NCBI RefSeq assembly: GCF_000378145.1
Contig: NZ_KB899309.1
Coordinates: 1-37,658 of the forward strand
Origin: Saccharibacillus kuerlensis DSM 22868
GTDB taxonomy: Bacteria > Bacillota > Bacilli > Paenibacillales > Paenibacillaceae
DNA: 37,658 bases
Direction of reading: 5' to 3'
Position numbers and translations under genes: made by a program. This document shows positions 7,567 to 15,788 of the stretch, in pieces (positions within the stretch are counted from its first letter, which is position 1; every line of letters starts with the position of its first letter). Below the pieces are notes generated by a model, which saw only the letters and a program-made list of their open reading frames with translations, had not been told where the DNA came from and did no database searches.

Positions 7567-8673
7567 TTGATTATCGGGGTAGTCATTTTTTTGCTTATTT
7601 ATCATGCGTTTCTTTCCTATATTGGCTGGAACTTGTGGAAAGGAATCAAGGTGTTCTTTCCACAGGCAGGCCGAAGTGCACTGCTTATCATGTCCGCGCT
7701 GCTGCTAATTGCCGCTTGGTCGATGTTTTTCCGTTTCCGTTTCAGTGAGTATGCTTGGTCGCATTGGGTATCGGGAATTTGGCTGATTCTGATTTATCTT
7801 ATGGTCTTTATTCTGCCGCCAACAAATATTGTAGTTCTGTTCCTAAAGCGTTTTACCCAAATTGCACGGATCAAGCTCATTCGGGGGGCTGCTCTTGCCG
7901 TAGTCGCGCTGACGGTGCTGCTGATGAGCTTGGGCTTTTATAATGCCTACAGTCCTGTCGTGCGCACTTACGATATCGCAATCGATAAGCCTGCATTGGA
8001 CGGCCGTTCGTCGGTGAAGATTGTGATGGCGGCAGATATGCACTTTGGTGCGCTGTCGGGACCGGCACATGCTCGCAGGCTGGTCGAACGGATCAACGAG
8101 ATTCAGCCGGATTTTGTCTTGTTCCCGGGAGATTTGGTCGACGACGATATTGTGCAGTACGTGAAGCAGGGGGTTCCCGAGATTCTGCGCGGCATCGAAG
8201 CTCCGGTCTATACTTCGCTGGGCAACCACGATCGTATAGAAGCGGGAGACACCGAGCTGATCCGCACACTCGAAGACAGCGGAATGAATCTGCTGTACGA
8301 CGAAGTGATCAGCGAAGGGCTGCCGTTTACGCTTGTCGGCCGCAAAGACCGCACCGACAAGCAGCGTATGAGTATCGCGGAACTGGTGGCACAGGCCGAT
8401 CCGGCTTCGCCGATTATCATGCTGGATCATCAGCCGTACGAGCTGGATGAGGCGGAGGCGGCGGGCGTCGATCTGGACGTGTCGGGCCATACGCACCGCG
8501 GTCAGGTGTTCCCGGGAGGCTTGATTACGAACCGGATATACGAGAACGATTACGGCTACCTGCAAAAAGGGCAGATGCATTCGATCGTGACTTCCGGCTA
8601 CGGATTCTGGGGACTGCCGATGCGGCTTGGAACGCGGTCGGAGATCACGGTGATTAATGTGAGTTTTCAATAA
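7567..8673 (+). CDS. Membrane-anchored metallophosphoesterase
   Basis: This 368-residue protein begins with four to five hydrophobic segments (about residues 1-135) and continues with a calcineurin-like phosphoesterase domain. All the metal-ligand blocks are present in order: AADMHFG, FPGDLVDDD, TSLGNHDR, IMLDHQPYEL and VSGHTHRGQVFPG. It resembles the YkuE/YpbG-type phosphoesterases, for which the physiological substrate is poorly defined (lipid pyrophosphates have been proposed for some). I chose the TTG at 7567 because GAGAGGAG lies 7 bases upstream; the open frame extends to a TTG at 7531 that has no ribosome binding site. It is probably transcribed alone, being bounded by terminators on both sides. 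Confidence 0.88.
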   Translation: MIIGVVIFLLIYHAFLSYIGWNLWKGIKVFFPQAGRSALLIMSALLLIAAWSMFFRFRFSEYAWSHWVSGIWLILIYLMVFILPPTNIVVLFLKRFTQIARIKLIRGAALAVVALTVLLMSLGFYNAYSPVVRTYDIAIDKPALDGRSSVKIVMAADMHFGALSGPAHARRLVERINEIQPDFVLFPGDLVDDDIVQYVKQGVPEILRGIEAPVYTSLGNHDRIEAGDTELIRTLEDSGMNLLYDEVISEGLPFTLVGRKDRTDKQRMSIAELVAQADPASPIIMLDHQPYELDEAEAAGVDLDVSGHTHRGQVFPGGLITNRIYENDYGYLQKGQMHSIVTSGYGFWGLPMRLGTRSEITVINVSFQ

Positions 8674-8694
8674 AGCGAACATGCTGTAGATGAT

Positions 8695-8729
8695 AAAAAG
8701 AGACTGCGGATATTCCGCAGTCTCTTTTT
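8695..8729. terminator. Strong bidirectional terminator
   Basis: AAAAAGAGACTGCGGA and TCCGCAGTCTCTTTTT form a perfect stem with a three-base loop, with T-runs on both strands. It separates the convergent phosphoesterase and mtlD genes. Confidence 0.92.
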
Positions 8730-8772
8730 GGTCAGGAGGCGTTTAAGTGACTCAGATTGCTTAAGCCAAACG

Positions 8773-9921
8773 TTACTTTTTCAGCGATTCGTAAGCGTCC
8801 GCGATTTTCGCGTTCTCGCCGCTGTCTTCGGTAAATCCGGTCGCTTGGGCAATGGCGCCTTCCAGACCGTTCTCCTGGATCGAAGTCTGCAGTTCGACGG
8901 ACTGTTTGTCTTCCGGATTGTTGTAGTGCAGAGCGGCAGCAATGCCGGTCAACAAGTTGTCTACCGGGAGGTCGAAGCCCAGCGCCATACGGACAGGTCC
9001 GCTCAGGCGGTCTTTTTCACCCAATTTGCGCAGCGGCTCGCGGCCGACACGGCTGACATCGTCGTTGAGGTACGGGTTGCGGAAACGCTTCTCGATCTTG
9101 TCGATGTATTTGGCGTGTTCGTTCGCGTCGAAGCCGTGTTCCTTAACGAGCGCTGCGCCGCTTTCTTCCATCGCTCCGCGTACAATCTGACGAACCGAAT
9201 CGTCTTCGATCGCTTTGTCGACGGTCGGCAGTCCTTTGAGATAACCCAGGTAAGCCGTAATCGCGTGGCCTGTGTTCAAAGTGAACAGTTTGCGCTGCAC
9301 GTAAGCGACCAGCGTATCGGTCAGCTTCATGCCTTCGATATTCGGCACGCCGCCCTTGAACGCAGGCTCTTCGACGATCCATTCGAAGAACGATTCAACG
9401 CCTACGTCCAGCAGGTTGTCGCCTTTGAACGGAGGCACGATCCGGTCGACAGAGCAGTTCGGGAAGCCGACATGCTCATCCGCGTAAGCTTTGGCTTCGT
9501 CGGACAAATGGGTGTAGACCTGTTCTTTCAGATGGGTGCTGGCGCCGACCATATTCTCGCAGGCGATGATGTTCAGTGCACCCGCGCCGGTTTTAGCACG
9601 TTTTTCGAGACCTGCGGCGATATTGACCGCGATAAACTTAAGTACGTTAGGGCCTACGGCCGTGGTGATGATCTCGGCTTCGGCGATATGCTTGGACATT
9701 TCCGGACTGTTCGAGAGGCAGCCGGACACGCCGGTAACCGGAATCTCGCGTTTGTCGAGGTCGAGGATATGGATGGTATAGCCGTGCTTTTCATTCAGTT
9801 CGTTAATCATCTCTTCGTTGACATCAGCAAAAACCAGCTCATAGCCCGCTTCGACAAGCAGGGCTCCGATAAAGCCGCGGCCGATATTGCCGGCTCCGAA
9901 TTGAATCGCTTTTTTGGACAT
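8773..9921 (-). CDS. mtlD: Mannitol-1-phosphate 5-dehydrogenase
   Basis: A 382-residue protein of the polyol-specific long-chain dehydrogenase family, the normal length for MtlD. It opens with the NAD-binding stretch AIQFGAGNIGRGFIG, followed by AEIITTAVGPNVLKFIA, IIACENMVGAS and FPNCSVDRIVPP, with GHAITAYLGYLKG in the catalytic domain. It oxidises mannitol 1-phosphate from the PTS to fructose 6-phosphate. The start at 9921 has GGAGG 8 bases upstream; an upstream extension of the frame lacks one. It lies downstream of mtlA on the same strand but 541 bases away, with a hairpin and a tandem repeat between them, an unusual gap for an mtl operon. Confidence 0.95.
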   Translation of the reverse strand: MSKKAIQFGAGNIGRGFIGALLVEAGYELVFADVNEEMINELNEKHGYTIHILDLDKREIPVTGVSGCLSNSPEMSKHIAEAEIITTAVGPNVLKFIAVNIAAGLEKRAKTGAGALNIIACENMVGASTHLKEQVYTHLSDEAKAYADEHVGFPNCSVDRIVPPFKGDNLLDVGVESFFEWIVEEPAFKGGVPNIEGMKLTDTLVAYVQRKLFTLNTGHAITAYLGYLKGLPTVDKAIEDDSVRQIVRGAMEESGAALVKEHGFDANEHAKYIDKIEKRFRNPYLNDDVSRVGREPLRKLGEKDRLSGPVRMALGFDLPVDNLLTGIAAALHYNNPEDKQSVELQTSIQENGLEGAIAQATGFTEDSGENAKIADAYESLKK

Positions 9922-9946
9922 AATCGATAACCTCCAGTATTGGAAT

Positions 9947-9990
9947 AAGGCTGTCACGGAGCGCAAAAATGCCGGTTCCGTGACAGCCTT
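9947..9990 (-). promoter_or_regulatory. 14-bp perfect inverted repeat just upstream of mtlD
   Basis: AAGGCTGTCACGGA (9947-9960) and TCCGTGACAGCCTT (9977-9990) are exact reverse complements with a 16-base loop. No T-run follows on the minus strand, so it may be an attenuator, an RNA-processing or stability hairpin for mtlD mRNA, rather than a terminator. Confidence 0.5.
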
Positions 9991-10131
9991 TCCTGTGTGT
10001 GCGGCTCGTTTCTTGCCCTTGTCGCTCAGGTTGTTTCCCTTCGGGAAGCCAAAAGTCGCTCCAAGTGCAAGAAGCTCGCCAAGTGGCGGAAAGGGGGCCT
10101 TTCCTTAGAAGATCAAACCGTTTCGTTGAAA

Positions 10132-10291
10132 GAGAAACGGTGAAATCGTGAAACTGAAAAACCGTGGAACCGTGAAATTGGAAAACCGTAAAACTATGAA
10201 ATTGCAAAACTGTAAAACTGTAAAACTGTAAAACTGTAAAACTGTGAAATCGTAAAATTACAAAACCATGAAAACAGGAAACCGTGAAGGC
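10132..10291. repeat. Degenerate 8-bp tandem repeat array, about 20 units
   Basis: From 10140 the sequence parses without gaps into 19 octads of the form GTGAAAnn or GTAAAACT, with one degenerate unit before. The core is five exact AAAACTGT copies (10206-10245). Flanking units vary at two or three positions but keep the 8-bp phase throughout. It lies in the mtlA-mtlD spacer and is not coding in any convincing way. Confidence 0.9.
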
Positions 10292-10391
10292 ACGATATTA
10301 CAGAGTACAGGTAGACAAGATTCAACGGCTTCATACGATACGACTTTTTGAGATAACTGCCAAATTAGCTTGGGAAAAGTCAAAGCCGAAA

Positions 10392-10415
10392 CCGGCAGAG
10401 GGGGCTCCCTGCCGG
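10392..10415 (-). terminator. GC-rich hairpin after mtlA
   Basis: CCGGCAG (10392-10398) pairs with CTGCCGG (10409-10415). It lies about 50 bases after the mtlA stop; the minus-strand sequence after it is GGTTTCGGCTTTGACTTTT, only weakly T-rich, so termination may be partial. Confidence 0.45.
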
Positions 10416-10462
10416 CTGTCGACTCTTACGCTGACTAAATGATGACTTAACGATAACTTCCT

Positions 10463-12454
10463 TTACTCAGGCTGCACGCTGAGCGTGTTGTAAATGTCAT
10501 TGACGTCTTTGGTATTGGACAGACGCTGTACCGTCGACTCGTCTTCGATCGCTTCGGCGATCTTGGTCAGAATCTTCAGGTGCTCGCCGCGGGCTCCGGC
10601 GATGCCGATGACCAGGTAAGCTGTACCGGCTTCAAATTCGACACCGTTCGGGTACTGCAGAACGACAATACCGGAATTTTCAATCTCGTTCTTGGCCGTG
10701 CCTACGCCATGAGGGATTGCGACACCGTTGCCGATGTAAGTCGAAGCAACACCTTCGCGCTCAAGCATGGCATCCACATAACCCGGTCTAACATAACCGG
10801 AGGCAGAGAGGAGGCGTCCCGCTTCGCGGATCGCATCTTCTTTGCTGACGCTAGGCAGACCCAGATAGATATTTTCTTTGCGCAGGATGTCTGCGTCTGC
10901 CGCTGTACCACGCTGCTCGGCGGCATGATCGGCTGCGTTCTGAGGAGCGGCTTTGTCCAGCGCATTGTCGATATCCCACTGCGCGTCGCCCGTTGTTGCG
11001 GTCGTGTTGCGTTCTGCAGGAGAAGGGCCGGACTCTGCAGCTTTCAACTCTTCGATCAGGTCTTCATAGACCGGATTATTGATGAAGTTGTCGATCGAAA
11101 CGTGATGGGCGTTCGGAGCTTTCGCTCTGGCACGGTCGGTCAAGTTCTGCTGAGTCACTACGATATCGGCATCCGCAGGGATGTTTTCGATCGCCGTATT
11201 CGTAACGTTGATCGGCAGACCGGCTGCTTTGACTTTTTTACGGAAGGACGAAGCGCCCATTGCGCTCGAGCCCATGCCCGCATCGCAGGCAAATACGATT
11301 TTCTCCACTTTGCCGTTTACACGGACAGTTGAGCCGCCCGTGGAGCCTGCTGTATTGGTGCTCTTCATGGCTTGCGAAGCTTCGCGCGCTTTAGCCAAAT
11401 CTTCGTCGTTAGCCTTGTAGTTGCGCAGGAAGAACGCGGATACGAGGAACGATACGAGAGTTGCTGCGGCAACGCCGGCGAGTATTTCGAGCTGCCCGCC
11501 CTTAGGCGATACCAGCATCAAAGCGATGATACTGCCTGGAGAAGCGGCGGATACGAGGCCGGCTCCAGTCAGGACGAAGGTGAATACGCCGGCCATACCG
11601 CCCAAAATAACGGACAGAATCAGAGCCGGTTTCATCAGCACGTACGGGAAGTAAATCTCGTGAATACCGCCCACAAAGTGAATGATGATTGCGCCAGGAG
11701 CCGAGCTTCTGATCGAGCCTTTGGCAAATACCAAATACGCCAGCAGAACGCCCAGACCCGGTCCCGGGTTGGATTCGATCAGGAAGAAGATCGATTGGCC
11801 GAGGCGCTGCGACTCTTCCAGACCGAGAGGACTGAAGATACCGTGGTTGATTGCATTGTTGAGGAACAGAATTTTGCCGGGCTCGACGAAGATCGAAACG
11901 AGCGGCAGAACACCCCAGCTTACGATCGTCTGTACGCCGGATTCCAAAATTTGTGTGAATGCGCCGATCAGCGGGCCAATGCCATAGTAACCGCCGACAG
12001 CAAGAATGGCACCAAAGATACCGAGCGAGAAGTTGTTGATCAGCATTTCAAAGCCTGCCGGGATCTTACCTTCTATGGCACGGTCGAACAGCTTGATGAG
12101 CCAACCGGCGAGCGGGCCCATAACCATGGCGCCGATAAACATCTTAATATCGCCGGCACCGACGATAACGCCCATCGTCGCGATAGCGGCTATGACACCG
12201 CCGCGGTGGTCGGCGAACATCTTACCGCCGCTGTAGGCGATCAGAAGCGGCAGCAGATACGTAATCATTGGGTCGATCATGGAAGTGATCTCTTTATTCG
12301 GGAAATAACCGTCCGGAATAAAGAGGGCGGTCAAGAGACCCCATGCAATAAACGCGCCGATATTCGGCATAACCATCGCGCTCAGGAAGCGTCCGAATTT
12401 CTGGACGCCCTGTCTGGCGCCGCCCGACTTTGCAGGCGTTGATACGCTGCTCAT
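10463..12454 (-). CDS. mtlA: Mannitol-specific PTS permease, fused IICBA
   Basis: A 663-residue phosphotransferase enzyme II. The N-terminal ~350 residues form the membrane IIC channel (FGRFLSAMVMPNIGAF, then INHGIFSPLG and the GGIHEIYFPYV substrate-site block). The IIB domain follows a Thr/Ser/Gly linker and has its phosphorylated Cys390 in FACDAGMGSSAMG. The IIA domain occupies about residues 515-663, with His582 in AIPHGVGTAK as the first phosphoryl acceptor. It imports mannitol as mannitol 1-phosphate using phosphate from HPr. In Bacillus subtilis IIA is a separate protein (MtlF); here it is fused as in enteric bacteria, with an Ala/Thr-rich linker between IIB and IIA. Its ATG overlaps the mtlR stop as ATGA, implying translational coupling. 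Confidence 0.95.
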   Translation of the reverse strand: MSSVSTPAKSGGARQGVQKFGRFLSAMVMPNIGAFIAWGLLTALFIPDGYFPNKEITSMIDPMITYLLPLLIAYSGGKMFADHRGGVIAAIATMGVIVGAGDIKMFIGAMVMGPLAGWLIKLFDRAIEGKIPAGFEMLINNFSLGIFGAILAVGGYYGIGPLIGAFTQILESGVQTIVSWGVLPLVSIFVEPGKILFLNNAINHGIFSPLGLEESQRLGQSIFFLIESNPGPGLGVLLAYLVFAKGSIRSSAPGAIIIHFVGGIHEIYFPYVLMKPALILSVILGGMAGVFTFVLTGAGLVSAASPGSIIALMLVSPKGGQLEILAGVAAATLVSFLVSAFFLRNYKANDEDLAKAREASQAMKSTNTAGSTGGSTVRVNGKVEKIVFACDAGMGSSAMGASSFRKKVKAAGLPINVTNTAIENIPADADIVVTQQNLTDRARAKAPNAHHVSIDNFINNPVYEDLIEELKAAESGPSPAERNTTATTGDAQWDIDNALDKAAPQNAADHAAEQRGTAADADILRKENIYLGLPSVSKEDAIREAGRLLSASGYVRPGYVDAMLEREGVASTYIGNGVAIPHGVGTAKNEIENSGIVVLQYPNGVEFEAGTAYLVIGIAGARGEHLKILTKIAEAIEDESTVQRLSNTKDVNDIYNTLSVQPE

Positions 12455-14574
12455 AATTGTTCAACCTCCAATGTATATTGTTCGATTTTTCTTGCGTAGA
12501 GCTCTCGCATCATGTCCGCGATCTCGCCGCGAAGCTTATCCGGCTCCGAGGAGGAAAGTCTCGCGGCGAATCCGGGACGGTCGATCAGCGACTTGCTGAT
12601 TTCGCCGGCCGCTTGAAGGTAGGATTTGCCGCTGGCTTTGGGAGCCAGCAGCAGCAGTGCCGCTTTAAGCCGCAGCGGCTTGTCTTCCGACTCGGCAGCC
12701 ATGCCGTGCGGGAAACGGAAGACGCCGAGCGTCAGCCTGGCGATCACTTCGGAGCGGCAGTGCAGCAGGATCAGTCCGTCCTGCGACAGCACCGTTTCGC
12801 CCAGCCGCTCGCGTTCATGCAGTTCGCGTTCGAGAACGACCGCATCTCCGGCATTTGCGGTGAAGCGTTCCGAGATGGCGTGAATGAGCTCATCGACATT
12901 GCGAGCCTTCAGATCTTCCGCAATATCGACATTTTTGACGAGATCGAGAATGCCTTCAAGCGTCTGTCGATGATCTTCAAGAGTGCCGACCAGATCGGTA
13001 TGAAGAGTCTGGCGCTGCTTTCTTTTGACGAAGTGACGCTGCTTTTCATTGACGAAGCGCCGGATATGCTCGACATCTTGAAAAGACAGCAGCACGGACA
13101 CCCGAACAACGGGAACGTCGGTCTCGATGTCGACCGTCGTAATAATGAAGTCCGCTTCGTGATTCTCGGACGCTTCGGAAGCGGAAGCGAGACCGATCAG
13201 GTTGAAGGACGGGAACTCTTTGCGGACTCTTGCCATGAGCAGACCCGAAGTACCCATACCGCTTGCGCAGGCGATCAGCACTTTGGGCGAAGGTCGTTCG
13301 GCCCGCGCATACTCGCTCATTGCCCCGAGATGCATGGCGATGTAGCCGATCTCCGATTCCGGCACGCTGCGGTCGACGTAATCGGCGAGGATCTTGGCGC
13401 ATTTGGCAGCAACACCAAAAACGTCTTCGTATTGTTCGCGGATCTGCCGCAGCAGCGGATTGCGAATATCGAGTCCCAATTTGAGTCTTTCGACGGCGGG
13501 ACCCAGATGATGAACGAATCCGGCGAACAACTTGCTGCTGCCCTTGAGCTCGTAGCCGAACTCCGCTTCCGCGGCCTTGAGCATGTTGCGAGCCAATCGT
13601 ACGAGTTCGAAGCTGACGTGGTCGTAGTAATTGTCTCCGTCCCCGTCAAGCCGCGTTTCCGCGCCTTTGAGATGCATCGTGATATAACCGACTTCGTCTT
13701 CCGGGATCTCCAGGCCGAGTACTTCTTCGAGCCTGACGGCCAGCTTGCTGGCTTTTTCGAACTCGTTCAGCTTTTTCAGACCGTGAAGGACACGTGGGTC
13801 GATGACAATACGCTGCCCTGAGCGAATCCGCTGAATCGCGAGTGCCAGATGCACAGCAAGTCCGATGTAAGCCGTATCGGTGAGCTTCAAGTCAAGGCTT
13901 CTCTCCAGCTCCTCAACCAGCTGCTGCAGCCGTTCGGCCGCGTCTTCGTCGATCAGGTTCAGCAGCCGGCTGCGGATATGGGTCCGGATTCTTGCGGGTA
14001 CGTCCGACGTATCCGGCGTCTGACCGTTGAGCAGGCCGACCAGTTGGTCTTCCGTCATGCTCTCGTACATCAACTGGATCAGAGCGGATCGAATCGCATT
14101 TTCTTCGCCTTCGACGTACACGCCGTATCCGGGCTTGCGGATCAGTCTGAGATCAAACGGCTCCAGCCACTCTGCCGCCCGGTCCAGATCGGCACTAAGT
14201 GTACTTTCAGTTACTTTGAACTGAGAGGCGAAGCTGTACGATTTAACGGGTTCATTTGCAAGCAGCAGCTCGCTGATTAGGAAATAATGCCGTTCGTCAC
14301 GGGTGTAGTCCCTAATCGGTCCGGCTGCGCTTATTTCCTCTATTAAGGCGTCAAGCTGCTCAGGTGCAGCTTCCAGTCTGACTCCGGCTCCCGGTTTGCG
14401 GATCAATGCTGCCCCTCTTGCCGAGAGCCAATGTTCCAGACCGGGAAGTTCGCGTTTGATTGTTCTTTCGCTGACGTCCAATGCATCCGACAGATCCCGA
14501 ACCGTAACGAACTCTCCCCCGGAAGCGAGAAGGCGCTTCAGGATCGGCAGCAATCGTCCGGTCGGTTTGTCCAC
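12451..14574 (-). CDS. mtlR: Mannitol operon transcriptional activator with PRD and PTS domains
   Basis: A 707-residue regulator. Order of domains: N-terminal DeoR/HTH_11-type helix-turn-helix (VRDLSDALDVSERTIKREL), an Mga-type HTH, two PTS regulation domains with conserved His (AYIGLAVHLALAI and GYITMHLKGAE in the first, GFVHHLGPAVERL and GYIAMHLGAMSEYA in the second), a GatB-like IIB domain with Cys in LIACASGMGTS, and a C-terminal IIA-like domain (ILLHCRSEVIARLTLGVF). Phosphorylation of these sites by HPr and the mannitol EII sets its activity in Bacillus. The GTG at 14574 is chosen because AAAGGAGG lies 7 bases upstream; the frame extends further without a site. It is promoter-proximal and overlaps mtlA by 4 bases, whereas in B. 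subtilis mtlR is distant from mtlAFD. Confidence 0.94.
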   Translation of the reverse strand: MDKPTGRLLPILKRLLASGGEFVTVRDLSDALDVSERTIKRELPGLEHWLSARGAALIRKPGAGVRLEAAPEQLDALIEEISAAGPIRDYTRDERHYFLISELLLANEPVKSYSFASQFKVTESTLSADLDRAAEWLEPFDLRLIRKPGYGVYVEGEENAIRSALIQLMYESMTEDQLVGLLNGQTPDTSDVPARIRTHIRSRLLNLIDEDAAERLQQLVEELERSLDLKLTDTAYIGLAVHLALAIQRIRSGQRIVIDPRVLHGLKKLNEFEKASKLAVRLEEVLGLEIPEDEVGYITMHLKGAETRLDGDGDNYYDHVSFELVRLARNMLKAAEAEFGYELKGSSKLFAGFVHHLGPAVERLKLGLDIRNPLLRQIREQYEDVFGVAAKCAKILADYVDRSVPESEIGYIAMHLGAMSEYARAERPSPKVLIACASGMGTSGLLMARVRKEFPSFNLIGLASASEASENHEADFIITTVDIETDVPVVRVSVLLSFQDVEHIRRFVNEKQRHFVKRKQRQTLHTDLVGTLEDHRQTLEGILDLVKNVDIAEDLKARNVDELIHAISERFTANAGDAVVLERELHERERLGETVLSQDGLILLHCRSEVIARLTLGVFRFPHGMAAESEDKPLRLKAALLLLAPKASGKSYLQAAGEISKSLIDRPGFAARLSSSEPDKLRGEIADMMRELYARKIEQYTLEVEQL

Positions 14575-15023
14575 GCGGATTCCTCCTTTTTGATAATCGC
14601 CTCTTTTTTTGGAAACGGTATCAATTACTGTGTGATCGGATGGAGACGAACAGAGGCGGCAATAAGCACAGCTCGTAGGAACTCGTCTTCCTCTCAAATT
14701 TTAAGCACCTCACTTCGGAATAGCAAAGGAAAGATGCCAGATTTTGTCCCGAATCAACCGGTGACAAACTTGAATAACGACGGGGTTTTCCTTTGATAGA
14801 CAACTGGCGGACAATAGATTTGCATTCCTTTATTACTCATCACAGCTATAAATCAATCAAATTAAAACTGTAAACGTGCATATTTTTCATAGGTTTTTAT
14901 CATTTGTCGGCGAATAGACGTGTGATGGGAATAAAGAGGGCGCTTGGGAAAGAAAAAAAGTGAAGCGAGGAAAGGAGAGGAAAAGAGAGGAAAGGGAAAG
15001 GGAAAGTATTCGAATCTGCAAAA
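14575..15023. other. Gene-free region between mtlR and the truncated HAD gene
   Basis: It holds the presumed mtl promoter and the cre-like site near 14610. An AT-rich stretch (14815-14900) and a purine-rich run at 14941-15008, made of GAGGAAAG/GGGAAAG-type units, follow. I saw no supported gene. Confidence 0.5.
14610..14623. promoter_or_regulatory. cre-like catabolite control site upstream of mtlR
   Basis: TGGAAACGGTATCA matches the CcpA consensus TGWAANCGNTNWCA at all but one position (G at position 3). It lies 36 bases before the mtlR GTG, where CcpA binding would block transcription of the mtl operon when glucose is available. Confidence 0.6.
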
Positions 15024-15052
15024 AGAAGCTGTCCTCGTAAAGGATAGCTTCT
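15020..15052 (-). terminator. Terminator inside the truncated HAD gene
   Basis: On the minus strand AGAAGCTATCC, a 7-base loop and GGACAGCTTCT form an 11-bp stem with one wobble pair, followed by TTTTT. It ends the acetyltransferase transcript. Confidence 0.82.
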
Positions 15053-15124
15053 ACATGGAATTGAATCGCAAAGCGTACCGTCCAAATCGAAAGCGACCAT
15101 CTTCAATCGATCCCGTCTATCCAT
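15053..15124 (-). pseudogene. Truncated HAD-family hydrolase N-terminus
   Basis: The frame starts at an ATG overlapping the acetyltransferase stop (ATGGATAG) and reads KMVAFDLDGTLCDSIP, the motif I signature of haloacid dehalogenase phosphatases with the DxDGT nucleophile. Family identity stops abruptly after Ile-Pro, exactly where a terminator hairpin begins; the rest of the frame is low-complexity Ser/Phe/Leu sequence from a purine tract. I take it as the remnant of a full HAD gene once co-transcribed with the acetyltransferase and cut off by deletion. Confidence 0.65.
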
Positions 15125-15707
15125 TGATTGTTCGGATGACCCGACAAGGATTGCCGACAGCAGTGGAATTGGCCGGTATGTCTTTGGTCACTACGCTCCC
15201 GGCACCGATCACGCAGCCTTTTCCAATAGTGACGCCCGGAAGCAGGATGGCGCCTCCGCCGATCCAACAGTCGTCTTCGATCCTAACAGGCAGTGCATAG
15301 GTTCGCCAAAAGTATTCTCCGCTCTCCTCCGACCAATTGGGGGTAAGACGTTCGTCCAGCTCAATCGGATGCGCAGCGGTATAGATTTGTACATTGGAAG
15401 CGATCAGAACACGGTTTCCGATCGTAATTTTGTTGCAATCCACGAAAGTGCAGTTCATGTTGATCGATACCTGGTCTCCAATCTCGATGTTGCGACCGTA
15501 ATCGCAGATAAAGGGCGTTCCTACGGAAACCCGGTTTCCCATACTTCCAAACAACTTCTCCAACACCTCTCTTTTTTCGGATTTTTGTTCGTAAGGTAAG
15601 CCGTTGTACTTCGATAAGAGTTTGCGGGCATTCGTTTTCATATTCAAAAAGATCTCGTCGTGGCAGTTGTAGTATTCGCCGGCCAGACATTTTTCCAGTT
15701 CCGTCAT
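15117..15707 (-). CDS. Sugar O-acetyltransferase, left-handed beta-helix (Maa/LacA type)
   Basis: A 196-residue protein matching maltose/galactoside acetyltransferases. The N-terminal Mac domain is present (EKCLAGEYYNCHDEIF, with KTNARKLLSKYN), followed by hexapeptide repeats including IGNRVLIASNVQIYTAAHP, where the His of TAAHP is the expected catalytic base, then IEDDCWIGGGAILLPGVTIG and the closing AVGNPCRVIR. It transfers acetyl from acetyl-CoA to a sugar, perhaps as detoxification of non-metabolised sugars. The ATG at 15707 has AAGGAGG 7 bases upstream; the frame runs six codons further without one. It is downstream of the RpiR gene, separated by a terminator, and followed directly by the truncated HAD gene. 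Confidence 0.9.
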   Translation of the reverse strand: MTELEKCLAGEYYNCHDEIFLNMKTNARKLLSKYNGLPYEQKSEKREVLEKLFGSMGNRVSVGTPFICDYGRNIEIGDQVSINMNCTFVDCNKITIGNRVLIASNVQIYTAAHPIELDERLTPNWSEESGEYFWRTYALPVRIEDDCWIGGGAILLPGVTIGKGCVIGAGSVVTKDIPANSTAVGNPCRVIRTING

Positions 15708-15741
15708 TGCGCAGCCTCCTTCCATTTTTGTACAAGCATAG

Positions 15742-15780
15742 AAAACACCCTGTTACTTGTCGAGTAACAGGGTGTTTTTT
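15742..15780. terminator. Perfect terminator between rpiR-like gene and acetyltransferase
   Basis: AACACCCTGTTACT (15744-15757) and AGTAACAGGGTGTT (15763-15776) pair perfectly around TGTCG, with T-rich tails on both strands. On the minus strand it ends the maltose phosphorylase/RpiR transcript. Confidence 0.92.
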
Positions 15781-15788
15781 GGGGCGGA

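Larger units (their letters stand above)
9922..10462. other. Long mtlA-mtlD intergenic region with hairpins and a repeat array
   Basis: No gene is supported here. From the mtlA side the minus strand carries a GC-rich hairpin (10392-10415), the 8-bp tandem array (10132-10291), a stretch of GC-rich sequence with small hairpins, and a 14-bp inverted repeat just before mtlD (9947-9990). A separate promoter for mtlD may lie here but I see no convincing -35/-10 pair. Confidence 0.6.

Noticed and set aside
8728-9930. 400-residue plus-strand frame opposite mtlD
   Set aside because: It is the antisense shadow of a gene with clear MtlD motifs and has the residue bias of GC-rich antisense frames.
10132-10291. 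CRISPR array
   Set aside because: The units are 8 bp with no spacers and no cas genes nearby, so this is a simple tandem repeat.
11372-13821. Large plus-strand frames opposite mtlA and mtlR
   Set aside because: No recognisable domains and no ribosome binding sites; the minus-strand genes explain the region.
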